Below the pieces are notes generated by a model. The model was not told the origin of the DNA and did not search any database. It saw only the letters and a program-made list of their open reading frames with translations. This document shows, one piece after another, positions 46,101-53,859 of a stretch of 64,000 nt of DNA. The position numbers and the translations under genes were made by a program. Numbering within the stretch: position 1 is the first letter of the stretch; every line of letters begins with the position of its first letter. This DNA is from Saprospiraceae bacterium (lineage in GTDB: Bacteria; Bacteroidota; Bacteroidia; Chitinophagales; Saprospiraceae), in assembly GCA_016717265.1 (NCBI GenBank), contig JADKFX010000001.1, forward strand, positions 1,116,001 to 1,180,000, written 5' to 3'.

Positions 46101-46764
46101 ATTGAGTGGTTTTGCAGAATTCAATACGTATTCATTAGATATTTGTTCAGAAATCTTAGTTAATAATCCGTTTCTTATCAACAATGTTGGATTGCAATTG
46201 AATCCTTCAGAAACAAAGTCCATAGGTCAGGATTTATTGTTATCGCAAGACAATGATAATACGGCAGCTGAACTTGTTTACACGATTGTTTTGACACCTC
46301 AAAGAGGTGATTTGTTGATAAAAGGTGTGGTTGCTACGGATGGCTCAAGCTTTAATCAAAAAGATATTAATGATGGTAATTTAAGTTATCGTCATCAAGG
46401 TGCCGCCATGGAGTTGGATGGATTTTTATTTACGGTGAAAGATGGTACTGGAGGTTGGTTTGGTTCTGAATTTTTTAGAATTCAAATTGGAACAGTGTCG
46501 ACAGATGATAAAGAAAAGGAACTTGAAATCAATGTGTATCCAAATCCTTCAAAAGGTTTATTGCAAATAGCGGCAGCTAAAATATTAGATAAAAATGCAA
46601 GTCTGCGGATTTTAAATTTGCAGGGCAAGGTCTTATTGCGTAAGAACATTGGCTTGTTAAAAGCAGAACAAGTTAATATTGAAGAATTTTCAGATGGCAT
46701 TTATATTTTGGAAATACGTTCAGGAAGACATTTTTCTGCTACGAAGCTTGTGTTGAAGCGATAA
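43111..46764 (+). CDS. Secreted metzincin (reprolysin-like) metalloprotease with P domain, CSPG-like repeat and T9SS sorting domain
   Basis: Signal peptide at residues 1-21 (AFALNMNAQ), then a propeptide and a zinc protease domain with HEMGHQFDASH (His348, Glu349, His352, His358; Asp replaces the usual Gly) and the Met-turn SIMSYSGLCGG. Further domains: fibronectin-like segments, a proprotein-convertase P domain (about residues 875-1005, IPVIKDAGIISDV-like IVPIKDAGIISDVNLK), a CSPG/cadherin-like repeat (about 1035-1120, RGDLLIKGVVATDGSSF) and a T9SS type A sorting domain (INVYPNPSKGLLQI to the end). 1217 aa. Predicted to be displayed or released by T9SS. Confidence 0.9.
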   Translation: MKTRLLATLAFLAFALNMNAQKSFWSLPADQPEISKTSSWNQLSNYQVFQIDHKSFRDYLLNNVPFENKANHGFPVQFPMPDGTQRTFYLSESPVMEPELAAKYPEIKTYKGTDGINYMRMSISPYSFQAFILTQEGDIVIEAIHKSNLNLYGVFNAKDLVIQDPLKLSCGTKELAKLSATEEPDLNQKMQSRSNLGAGLPVDLRTYRLALACTGDWGQQANLGGGTLATALDKMVASLSLINAVYEKDVSVHLNLIANNDRLIFLDPVIDPYPTPTSGGSTLGINTDVITAKVGRGTYDIGHVYTITCSDVGGIAFLGSVCGGIKGGGVTCWYTSDIAYVSQRITCHEMGHQFDASHTFSNCNGNESATSYEPGSGTSIMSYSGLCGGGLNVESGNLPHPNYFHVNSVERIINFTRKFDGSTCGISTPTTNTFPNPEILFPSGLYIPIRTPFKLSGKATDMENDSLTYNWEQYDAGGYGPVLGEPSLTEEGPLFKSLFPGINPIRIVPAWLTILTKANFERTEVLPTINRQINFRFTARDNHAGSGGTAWKQTFFRAIQSAGPFSVTYPNDSQTDTLFTNVCNKVSWDVANTDKSLVNCQRVNIYLMPNRLITNNLIPLVLNTENDGEELITVPDTLVGASRARILVESAENIFFDVSDADIKVRASTSPKLNFGVSPNKLKFCVPNSTDIDITACATAGFGGNVRLYVESGLPDKGLYRFENNTIGVDGSTKLHLDFSEVRNPGISNLVVVAISPNGDTLREEIELDLVSIDYSDLKTVFPASGLAGLSQAIEFKWTLSQNAVTYELEVATSPAFGNTIIYSIKGITGSSFKPNILFNENQLYYWRIIPVNRCGAGSPTVPSPFHTINKSCVTTEYPGNVLSRRANQTGNMIVPIKDAGIISDVNLKAFKGSAIGVNSVSLTLVSPLGTRAILFDKNCGVTDQFDCSFDDDGSFTVTNGCPPIQGKIIRPIESLTKFNSENKKGDWRLEISTDNRLSGFAEFNTYSLDICSEILVNNPFLINNVGLQLNPSETKSIGQDLLLSQDNDNTAAELVYTIVLTPQRGDLLIKGVVATDGSSFNQKDINDGNLSYRHQGAAMELDGFLFTVKDGTGGWFGSEFFRIQIGTVSTDDKEKELEINVYPNPSKGLLQIAAAKILDKNASLRILNLQGKVLLRKNIGLLKAEQVNIEEFSDGIYILEIRSGRHFSATKLVLKR

Positions 46765-46959
46765 TATTAGAGTATTTATTTTAAGTTCGCTTTAAGAAAT
46801 TCTTTAAGGTAGTTTGAATCGCATTTTATAAAGTTTGATGATCGCAATGATCTCAAATTTTGAAATTTTGTTACCTGAGTTATTTTGAAATATTTATTGC
46901 TGAAAACTATTGGTTGAAATCATTCAGTTTAAATATTTTATGACTTTTTACCATAAATT

Positions 46960-47949
46960 TTAATGTTCGTTTTGTATATTCTCAATGAATAATTTTTCTG
47001 TAGTAAAATCAAATTCCGGAAATCGAACTTGCAATGCTTTCAAACTGGTATCTAGTTTTTGAAGAAAAACGGGAAAGGAATCTGCTCGTTTATTTAGAAT
47101 TTTATGATGTAACAATTTATGAAATTGATCTAATTCATGAATTGCTTGATGGGTAGATGAACTTAAATAAGATTTTTCAAAGTATGTCCAGATATAGTCG
47201 ATAGCCATTTTATTTGGATGTACTAAATCTTCTTTAACATATCTATAATCTCTTAAGTCATCCATAAAAATTTCATATGCAGGAAAATAGCTGACAAAAT
47301 CAAATACATTGCATAATTCTTCGCAGCACAAATGCAGCACCGCTTTGCTTCTGTTGTTTTCAATTATGCCATCTTTAAAATAGCGAACCGGACTGACGGT
47401 TAGTATTATTTTAATATCCTTGTTGATTTTTTTTAATTGCGCGAAAACGGCTTTCATAGCTTCCAGGATTTCATCAATTTGAGCTCTTTTTTTTTCAAAA
47501 TGAGAGGCCGGAAGTTTGTGACAGTTTGCAGCGATCTGTAAATTATTGGTATCCCTGTAATAATGTGCCGATCCGAAAGTAATGACACAAACAGTACCCG
47601 AAGCCAATGCGTTAAATGCAGATTCAAGTGGAGGGTTTATAGATTCTAAAACGATGCTTTTGTCGGCGTTTGAATAAGCACTATGGTGGTCTAGTGAGTG
47701 GTAAAGTCCATCATTAAAAACTAAATCATCCAAAGAATAATATCGTTGATTTATAATGTGTTGCAATTGGGAAGCAATAGAAAGCGGGTTAAAAACAATC
47801 CCAAATGGATGTTCGTGTACTTTAAACTTATAGGTTTTTAAACGGTTCGTTAATTCTTCTGCAAAACAACTTCCGCAGGTATATAGTGTATCCTGGTGGG
47901 CTATCTGTATGGGGGCAGCTAAAATTGGAAAAGTTATTTTTGTATACAT
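46960..47949 (-). CDS. GSCFA domain protein
   Basis: A 329-aa member of the GSCFA family (PF08885), named for the motif at residues 26-30 (TCGSCFAEEL). The conserved continuation FGIVFNPLSIASQLQ and FVTFGS-type VCVITFGSAHYY are visible, as is a late block YRYVKEDLVHPNKMAIDYIW that resembles the C-terminal Asp/His block of SGNH hydrolases. The family is uncharacterised; a hydrolase or acyl-esterase activity is inference. The gene is monocistronic, converges on the metalloprotease gene and has a -7 element 14 bases upstream. Confidence 0.88.
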   Translation of the reverse strand: MYTKITFPILAAPIQIAHQDTLYTCGSCFAEELTNRLKTYKFKVHEHPFGIVFNPLSIASQLQHIINQRYYSLDDLVFNDGLYHSLDHHSAYSNADKSIVLESINPPLESAFNALASGTVCVITFGSAHYYRDTNNLQIAANCHKLPASHFEKKRAQIDEILEAMKAVFAQLKKINKDIKIILTVSPVRYFKDGIIENNRSKAVLHLCCEELCNVFDFVSYFPAYEIFMDDLRDYRYVKEDLVHPNKMAIDYIWTYFEKSYLSSSTHQAIHELDQFHKLLHHKILNKRADSFPVFLQKLDTSLKALQVRFPEFDFTTEKLFIENIQNEH

Positions 47950-47962
47950 ATTATTTCGATCT

Positions 47963-47970
47963 CAAAATTA
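47963..47970 (-). promoter_or_regulatory. -7 element TAATTTTG upstream of the GSCFA gene
   Basis: Exact TAnnTTTG match on the minus strand, 13 bases from the ATG, in the 113-base divergent gap to the YbjN-like gene. Confidence 0.45.
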
Positions 47971-48062
47971 AAGAAATTTAAACCCAAATAAGATATTTAT
48001 TATATTTTTAAAAAGTATCCTGAATACATCCAGAGGGTATTACCTTTAACACAATTTTTAAG

Positions 48063-49376
48063 ATGAGTTTTTGGGATAAACTATTGGCTGCTAAAAAGCC
48101 TGACAAACCTTTGATTTCATTCGGACGTTTTACGGATGCATATAAATCTAAAGATCAATTGGATGCATGGGATCAAAGTTTGAAATTATTTGAAGAGGGA
48201 AATCCTTTGGATTCTGTAAAGCGATTAGTAGATTATTTGAGAAATTCAGCATCCGACAATATAATAGTTGAAGCAGCGGAACCTGATTTAATATTTTTAA
48301 TTTATCATGGGTCAAAGCAGATAAATTGCACTTTGGATGCTCGTTTATTTAAGGCAGAATCAAAAGTAGCTCATTGTAAAGAGTTAAATGTTGGCTTTCT
48401 TAGAAAGGCCGTTGAGTATAATTACAATTTGAATTATGCCCGATTTGCTTTAGATAAGGAGAATAATTTATGTTTGTTATTTGACAGTGTTATATCTGAA
48501 GCATCACCTTACAAATTATTTTATGGATTGCGAGAACTCGCACTTCAATCAGATAAAGAGGATGATATATTATTAGATGAATTTGAAAATTTGGAACCGC
48601 TCCAAAATCAGCATATAAAAAATTTAAGTCCTAAGATTCTTGAAACTAAAATTTCTTTTATTCGTCAGAAAATTCGGTCCATAACGGAGCCGGATGTTTT
48701 GGGCAGTTTGAATGTTCAGCGATTTCAAGGTACGTTAACCTATGTATATCTGGCTGCATTTTATGGTTTAGATTATTTGGTAAAGCCGGAAGGTGCTTTG
48801 ATGGAACTGATTAGTAATTTGCATATTCAGTATTTTGCAACAGCACCGGCTAATACAGAAGCCAAAGTTACCCTTTTAGAACTTGGGATAAAGGAAATAC
48901 AGGAAATGTCAGATGCAGATTTGCGAAAGGAACTCTATGAAGTGATTTCCACTTTTGGCATTACAAGTCCGGCAAATCAGGAAACCATTGGGCAATTTAT
49001 TGAGTCTGAAATAAAAGCAATAAATTGGTATGAGGAAAATAATCATGAAGAAATTTGTATAGCAATCTGCAATTATATTGCGGGTTATTGTTTATATAGT
49101 TTTGCAATGCCAGCCGTTACCAGAGATTTATTCCATTTCTACTTTGAAATCGTGGAAGCAAACTATTTTAAATCTTTAGGATTTGAAAATAATTATTGGC
49201 AAAGTAATCTGAAGACACTTCAAATGGAAGCTATTAATACGGAAATTGAAGGAATTTTTAAAATCCATAGTGAACGATTTCTTAAACTTCCTAAGGCGGT
49301 TAATTTTACGGAGACAAGGCCTCATGTATTCTTGAAATCTTATCTTTTATTTATAAAAAACCTTGTAATATCTTGA
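48063..49376 (+). CDS. YbjN-like (type III chaperone-fold) protein, partner of a protease
   Basis: A 437-aa cytoplasmic protein (no signal peptide or membrane helix). Residues about 15-180 follow the pattern of the YbjN/type III secretion chaperone fold: a helix (DAWDQSLKLFEEGNPLDSV), strands (DLIFLIYHGSKQINCTLDAR), a second helix (VGFLRKAVEYNYNLNYAR), a strand pair (FALDKENNLCLLFDSV) and a closing helix (YKLFYGLRELALQSDKED). The C-terminal half is helical and unrecognised. The stop overlaps the TTG start of the protease gene (TTGA), which points to obligate co-expression. The fold call is by pattern only. Confidence 0.6.
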   Translation: MSFWDKLLAAKKPDKPLISFGRFTDAYKSKDQLDAWDQSLKLFEEGNPLDSVKRLVDYLRNSASDNIIVEAAEPDLIFLIYHGSKQINCTLDARLFKAESKVAHCKELNVGFLRKAVEYNYNLNYARFALDKENNLCLLFDSVISEASPYKLFYGLRELALQSDKEDDILLDEFENLEPLQNQHIKNLSPKILETKISFIRQKIRSITEPDVLGSLNVQRFQGTLTYVYLAAFYGLDYLVKPEGALMELISNLHIQYFATAPANTEAKVTLLELGIKEIQEMSDADLRKELYEVISTFGITSPANQETIGQFIESEIKAINWYEENNHEEICIAICNYIAGYCLYSFAMPAVTRDLFHFYFEIVEANYFKSLGFENNYWQSNLKTLQMEAINTEIEGIFKIHSERFLKLPKAVNFTETRPHVFLKSYLLFIKNLVIS

Positions 49377-50452
49377 GAAGTTTGATAGAAAAATATCGGG
49401 ATGTAGTAATTCAAATTGCCACCCCTTTTTCCGTCGGGACAGGATTTTATTTGAAAGACTATGATTTAATAATTACCAATGAGCATGTTGTGCGAAATAA
49501 TAAGGATGTTGTCATTGAAGGAAAGGGGGTGAATAGGCTCTTAAGATCTGTACGATATCTGGATCCTAAATATGATCTTGCTTTTATACAAGGACCAGAT
49601 AAAAGTGCATTATCAGCTGTTAAATTGCATGAAACCGAAGATTTTCAGCAAGGAGATCTTGTAATTGCGGTAGGGCATCCTTTTGGCTTGAAATATACGG
49701 CTACACAAGGTATAATTTCTAATACCAGCCATCAGCAAAACGATCTGTTTTATATACAACATGATGCAGCATTGAATCCTGGAAATAGTGGAGGTCCTTT
49801 AGTAAATGAAGGTGGCGAAATATTAGGTGTTAATACCTTTATTATTCAAAATGGTCAGAGTATTGGTTTTTCACTTCCTTCCCGGTATGTAAAACAAGCA
49901 TTGGAGGATTTTAAGGCCGGGAATAAGAATTTAGGGGTTCGATGTTTTTCCTGTGCAAATATTGTTTTTGAACCAAACCCTGAGAAAAAATACTGTCCCT
50001 TTTGTGGAACCCGGATCCAAATGATCTCTCAAATTGAAGATTATGTGCCAAAAGGTATCAAAGCCGAAATTGAGGATTGTTTAAAAACTTTAGGATATGA
50101 TATAAATCTGACCCGGCGAGGTCCTTATAGCTGGGAAATCAACAGAGGATCTGCAAAAATTATGTTGTCATATCACGAAGAAACTGGAATGATAGCAGGA
50201 GATGCTTACATTTGTTCTTTGCCAAAGCTAAGAATTAAAGAAATATATATCTTTCTATTGCAGCAGAATTACGAGTTAGAGGGTCTTTGCTTTAGTATTC
50301 AGAATCAAGAGATCATTTTATCATTTCAGATTTTCGATCATTATTTCAAACCGGAATCAGGAATTGAATTATTTCAAAAATTATTCGACAAAGCAAATGC
50401 ATTCGATGATATTTTGATAAATGATTTTGGCGCAGTAATCCGTGTGGATTAA
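49373..50452 (+). CDS. Cytoplasmic trypsin-like (HtrA-type) serine protease with zinc ribbon and YbjN-like tail
   Basis: The S1C protease domain covers residues 1-185 and its triad is complete: His38 in TNEHVV, Asp68 in PKYDLAF and Ser139 in NPGNSGGPLV. There is no signal peptide and no PDZ domain, unlike DegP. A four-Cys zinc ribbon follows (Cys191, 194, 208, 211) and then a C-terminal domain (about 225-359) that again looks YbjN-like (IKEIYIFLLQQNYELEGLCF, SIQNQEIILSFQIFD). No ATG is available; the TTG at 49373 overlaps the upstream stop. It may act on, or be held by, the neighbouring YbjN-like protein. Confidence 0.82.
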   Translation: MRSLIEKYRDVVIQIATPFSVGTGFYLKDYDLIITNEHVVRNNKDVVIEGKGVNRLLRSVRYLDPKYDLAFIQGPDKSALSAVKLHETEDFQQGDLVIAVGHPFGLKYTATQGIISNTSHQQNDLFYIQHDAALNPGNSGGPLVNEGGEILGVNTFIIQNGQSIGFSLPSRYVKQALEDFKAGNKNLGVRCFSCANIVFEPNPEKKYCPFCGTRIQMISQIEDYVPKGIKAEIEDCLKTLGYDINLTRRGPYSWEINRGSAKIMLSYHEETGMIAGDAYICSLPKLRIKEIYIFLLQQNYELEGLCFSIQNQEIILSFQIFDHYFKPESGIELFQKLFDKANAFDDILINDFGAVIRVD

Positions 50453-50554
50453 GGACTTAGACATAGTATTTTTTAAAATTTGTTAAAAATTATGAAAATG
50501 GGAATGTTATTTGGAGGAAAGGTCATAAATTTATGCACTTATAACGTAGTAGGT

Positions 50555-51619
50555 ATGAAGCACATCGCTATTTTTCTATTGTTTATGGTTACTTGGGGAG
50601 CCCAATCTCAGGATATCCATTTTTCGCAATTTTATATGTCACCAACCAATCTTAATCCTGCATTAACAGGGGTTATGAATTGTAAAATGAGGTTTGTGGC
50701 AAATTATCGCAATCAATGGGCACCGGTATTAGGATTTGCAAATTCTTTTAATACCTATAATTTATCTTTTGACCAGAAAGTTCCAGTTGGAAGATATGAT
50801 TATTTTGGATTTGGAGGCACCTTTTGGGGTGACAAAGCGGGTTCTTTGGACTTTAGCACCCTTCAATTTAAATTGTCGGGATCCTATAGTAAACGAATGT
50901 CAGGTTCCAGAACTTCTGCAAATTATTTAGTTTTTGGAGCAGAAGCCGGTTTAAATCAACGAGGAGTTAAATTTCACAATGCTATTTGGGGCACTCAAAT
51001 CAGTACGAATGGAATTGATCCAAATGGAACAAAGGACCCTGCTATTTTTGATCCTAGTTTCCTTTTTGCAGATGTATCTGTAGGCTTATTATGGTTTTCC
51101 GTTTTGGATAAATACAGCAATTTTTATGTAGGTGGTGCATTTAGCCATTTGAATGAACCATTGCAAAACAATATTCAATCAGGAACACCAGGATATATTC
51201 CTGCACCATTATACTCTAAATTGACAATTCATGGTGGAGGTGTGTTCGAATTAAGTCGTAAAAACAGTATAAATCCAGGGATCGTAGCTTTTTTCCAAGG
51301 CCCTTCGTTTGAGTTAAATGCCGGAACAAGTTTTCGATTTGGATCTGGAACAAGCCGCACAAATGAACAATCTTTTCAATTGGGACTTTGGACTCGTTTA
51401 GCGAATAAATATAAAACCGCTGATCAAACTGGAATTCATATGGATGCTCTGATTTTGTCAGCGCGATTTGATTACAACAAATATGGCTTTGGTTTAAGTT
51501 ATGATGTAAATACATCTTCTTTGAAAAAAGCGAATGCAGGTAATAATTCTTTTGAGCTTTCATTTATCTACAATGTTTGTGGACCTGAAAGAAGAGGAAT
51601 TTATTGTCCTAATTTCTAA
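50555..51619 (+). CDS. PorP/SprF family T9SS-associated outer-membrane protein
   Basis: Signal peptide (MKHIAIFLLFMVTWGAQSQ) and the conserved PorP/SprF opening DIHFSQFYMSPTNLNPALTG, then beta-strand-rich sequence ending LSFIYNVCGPERRGIYC. The family (PF11751) is tied to type IX secretion and gliding motility. A longer frame from 50480 exists, but the ATG at 50555 gives a proper signal peptide. 354 aa is a little above the usual 300-330. The large PKD/OmpA partner that often neighbours SprF-type genes is not adjacent. A terminator follows directly. Confidence 0.92.
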   Translation: MKHIAIFLLFMVTWGAQSQDIHFSQFYMSPTNLNPALTGVMNCKMRFVANYRNQWAPVLGFANSFNTYNLSFDQKVPVGRYDYFGFGGTFWGDKAGSLDFSTLQFKLSGSYSKRMSGSRTSANYLVFGAEAGLNQRGVKFHNAIWGTQISTNGIDPNGTKDPAIFDPSFLFADVSVGLLWFSVLDKYSNFYVGGAFSHLNEPLQNNIQSGTPGYIPAPLYSKLTIHGGGVFELSRKNSINPGIVAFFQGPSFELNAGTSFRFGSGTSRTNEQSFQLGLWTRLANKYKTADQTGIHMDALILSARFDYNKYGFGLSYDVNTSSLKKANAGNNSFELSFIYNVCGPERRGIYCPNF

Positions 51620-51642
51620 ATTATAATTGACATAATAATAAT

Positions 51643-51682
51643 AAATGGTGTTCAATAAAGGACACCATTTTTGTTTTATTTG
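51643..51682 (+). terminator. Rho-independent terminator after the PorP/SprF gene
   Basis: Stem of 11 pairs with one T-G wobble (51643-51653 with 51660-51670), loop AATAAA, followed by TTGTTTTATTT. It isolates PorP/SprF from the bactofilin gene. Confidence 0.8.
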
Positions 51683-51712
51683 AAAGCTTATAAAAGGATA
51701 TTTGTAATTTTG
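51679..51712 (+). promoter_or_regulatory. Candidate promoter of the bactofilin gene
   Basis: -33-like TTTG (51679-51682) and exact -7 TAATTTTG (51705-51712) with 22 bases between, close to the Bacteroidota spacing. It begins in the T run of the preceding terminator and lies 23 bases before the ATG. Confidence 0.5.
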
Positions 51713-51735
51713 TTACCCACCAAAAACAAAAGGAT

Positions 51736-52164
51736 ATGTTTGGGAATAAGAATTCAGTAAATGAAGCAGCAAAATCCGCTGCTGGACCCCTTCCACAAGG
51801 AGCATTAAACAGTTTAGTGGTTGGCACACAAGTCGAAGGCACAATCACAGCAGAAAGTGATATTCGCATCGATGGCTTTTTAAAAGGAATCCTTTTATGT
51901 AAGGGGAAGGTCATAATCGGTCCTAAAGGCACAATAGAGGGGGAAATAAGAGCTCAAAATGCTACAATAGAAGGGCGTTTTAAAGGTATTTTGCAAATTG
52001 AAGACCTACTTCAGGTCAAAGAAACTGCAATTGTGGAAGGAGAAATTAATACCGACAAATTGGCAGTGAGTCCAGGAGCTAAGTTTAATGTTACGAGTAA
52101 AATGACCACAAATCCAAGATCAAATACTCCTCCGATCATGAAACCGGAAACGATAAAGATGTAA
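51736..52164 (+). CDS. Bactofilin (polymer-forming cytoskeletal protein)
   Basis: A 142-aa bactofilin. The central right-handed beta-helix is visible from VVGTQVEGTITAESDIRIDG, followed by GKVIIGPKGTIEGEIRAQN and ATIEGRFKGILQIEDL, with flexible Pro- and Ser-rich ends. Bactofilins self-assemble without nucleotide and help shape cells or place wall enzymes. In many Bacteroidota a bactofilin gene precedes the ATP synthase leader genes, as it does here: atpZ follows 14 bases later. Confidence 0.93.
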   Translation: MFGNKNSVNEAAKSAAGPLPQGALNSLVVGTQVEGTITAESDIRIDGFLKGILLCKGKVIIGPKGTIEGEIRAQNATIEGRFKGILQIEDLLQVKETAIVEGEINTDKLAVSPGAKFNVTSKMTTNPRSNTPPIMKPETIKM

Positions 52165-52178
52165 TTTCGAACTCCTTG

Positions 52179-52394
52179 ATGGCTAAATTTGATCTAAAAA
52201 GTAATAAAATTCTGAAGTATTCCGGACTAGCTACCCAGATATTTGTTTCCTTAGGCTTGGCCGCTTTTTTCGGAAGATGGTTGGATCAAAAATTCGAGTT
52301 AACAAAACCCTTATTAACAGCGATTTTACCGATATTAATGTTGGTTTTATTAATGTTTTGGCTTAATTATGATCTTAAAAAATTGGAAAAATGA
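52179..52394 (+). CDS. atpZ: AtpZ/AtpI-type small membrane protein
   Basis: A 71-aa protein with two membrane helices and the AtpZ pattern GLATQIFVSLGLAAFFGRWLD. AtpZ/AtpI assist assembly or ion supply of F-type ATP synthase. ATG 52179 is preferred; a TTG directly before it is in frame. It overlaps the next gene by ATGA. The ATP synthase structural genes that normally follow this pair are missing here. Confidence 0.8.
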   Translation: MAKFDLKSNKILKYSGLATQIFVSLGLAAFFGRWLDQKFELTKPLLTAILPILMLVLLMFWLNYDLKKLEK

Positions 52395-52771
52395 ATTCTA
52401 GCAAATTTTATTTGTGGTTAATTCTAACATCCATTTTGAGTTTATGCATCTCAATTTTTGCAGTTTCTGGGCCTAATATCTATGAACTTAATAAGGCGAG
52501 TTATATCCTCATAGCTTTTTTTATCTTCTTTACGATCGTCATATTCATGTTTTCAAATCAGGCTGTAAAATCTAGTAATCCATTTCTATTTACGCGTGTT
52601 TTTATTATAAGTATAAGTTTGAAATTATTATTCTTATCTATGTTGGTTGTCCTTTTTGTTAAGTTTTTAGTTATAAAACCAAGAGAATTAGTAATTCCAT
52701 TGCTTTCAAGCTATTTATTATTTACGATTTTAGAAACCTGGGTGTTGATGAAACTGGCAAAAACAAGCTAA
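52391..52771 (+). CDS. Four-helix membrane protein, ATP synthase leader gene
   Basis: A 126-aa protein of four hydrophobic helices with no recognised motif. By position (overlapping atpZ by ATGA) it corresponds to the small membrane protein that in many Bacteroidota lies between atpZ and atpB and is loosely compared with AtpI. Here it is followed by rpsT instead of atpB, so the operon is broken. Function unknown; probably connected with ATP synthase assembly. Confidence 0.7.
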   Translation: MNSSKFYLWLILTSILSLCISIFAVSGPNIYELNKASYILIAFFIFFTIVIFMFSNQAVKSSNPFLFTRVFIISISLKLLFLSMLVVLFVKFLVIKPRELVIPLLSSYLLFTILETWVLMKLAKTS

Positions 52772-52880
52772 TTTATTATTATATTATATTAATTTATATG
52801 TATAAATTATTAAAAAACAATGACATAATTTAAAATTGCAAAATATTGTTAATTGTAGTTTAAGAAAACCAAGTCTGTAT

Positions 52881-52888
52881 TATCTTTG
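52881..52888 (+). promoter_or_regulatory. rpsT: -7 element TATCTTTG upstream of rpsT
   Basis: Exact TAnnTTTG match 24 bases before the rpsT ATG in a very AT-rich gap. Confidence 0.55.
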
Positions 52889-52912
52889 CAATCCTTAAAA
52901 AAATAATATTTT

Positions 52913-53167
52913 ATGGCAAATCATCAGTCAGCTTTAAAACGCATCAGACAAAATTCAGTGAAAAGAATCGCGAATCGGTATTTTAAGAAGACCACCCGAA
53001 CTGCGATTAAGAAATTAAAAGAGATGTCCGCTAAAGCTGATGCTCAGAAATATTTATCCAGAGTGATAAGTATGATTGATAAATTAGCTAAGAAAAATAC
53101 CTGGCATAAAAATAAAGCTTCCAATATAAAAAGTAGCTTAATGCGCCATATAGCAGGTTTAAATTAA
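52913..53167 (+). CDS. rpsT: 30S ribosomal protein S20
   Basis: An 84-aa S20 protein with the usual basic N-terminus (MANHQSALKRIRQNSVKRIANR), ending SSLMRHIAGLN. It binds 16S rRNA early in 30S assembly. Monocistronic, with its own -7 element and a strong terminator, as is common for rpsT. Confidence 0.96.
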   Translation: MANHQSALKRIRQNSVKRIANRYFKKTTRTAIKKLKEMSAKADAQKYLSRVISMIDKLAKKNTWHKNKASNIKSSLMRHIAGLN

Positions 53168-53189
53168 GACCATTTTAAAAAAAAATATA

Positions 53190-53227
53190 AAATCGTGCAT
53201 TGTGTTCTCAATGCGCGATTTTTTTTT
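53190..53227 (+). terminator. Rho-independent terminator after rpsT
   Basis: Thirteen-pair stem with one wobble (53190-53202 with 53209-53221), loop TGTTCT, followed by a run of seven T. Confidence 0.88.
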
Positions 53228-53263
53228 GAATTTTGGGTAAAATTAATTTAGAAGCTTCAACTT

Positions 53264-53824
53264 ATGACTAAACTACGAATAAAGGAAGCCGCAGTACGAC
53301 TATTTTTTGAAAAGGGATATGGGTCTTGCTCTATGCGGGATTTAGCATCCGCAGTTGGCGTCGAAGCGGCGAGTATTTATAACCATTATCCTTCTAAGGA
53401 AGATATTTTAGCGACCATTTGCCTGGAGCTCATGGAAAATCAATTAAAAGGTCTTCACAACATTATTCATTTAAGAAGAACGACCGTAGCACAACTTGAA
53501 CAATTTATAAGTTATTATCTGAAATTTCAAATCGATAACTGGCTAGCTTTTCAAGTGACCCATACAGAGAATAAACATTTGGAATCAAAGCATGAAGCTA
53601 CATTCAAAAAATTGAGAAAATCATTTGAAAACCAGGTTTTGGAATTAATTAATCGAGGAATTCAGGAAGAAAAATTTTATTCCCTGGATTCAGAAATCGT
53701 ATTAAACACATTATTATCAGCACTCAGGTGGAGACAAAATTCACCTAAGAAGTTAGAAAAACTGTATCAAAATAAGCTGAATGAAATGTATCAGGTGATT
53801 TTAAAAGGAATTGTAAAAAAATAA
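53264..53824 (+). CDS. TetR family transcriptional regulator
   Basis: A 186-aa TetR-type repressor. The N-terminal helix-turn-helix is clear (AVRLFFEKGYGSCSMRDLAS then VGVEAASIYNHYPSKEDIL, about residues 10-48). The C-terminal ligand-binding domain is helical and unremarkable. No operator or divergent target is evident; the gene stands alone after the rpsT terminator and converges on the GT2 gene 35 bases away. Similar regulators in this group often control fatty-acid or CoA-ester metabolism, but nothing here proves it. Confidence 0.9.
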   Translation: MTKLRIKEAAVRLFFEKGYGSCSMRDLASAVGVEAASIYNHYPSKEDILATICLELMENQLKGLHNIIHLRRTTVAQLEQFISYYLKFQIDNWLAFQVTHTENKHLESKHEATFKKLRKSFENQVLELINRGIQEEKFYSLDSEIVLNTLLSALRWRQNSPKKLEKLYQNKLNEMYQVILKGIVKK

Positions 53825-53859
53825 GTGCGTAAAATTCAAATTGGAAATACAATTACCAA

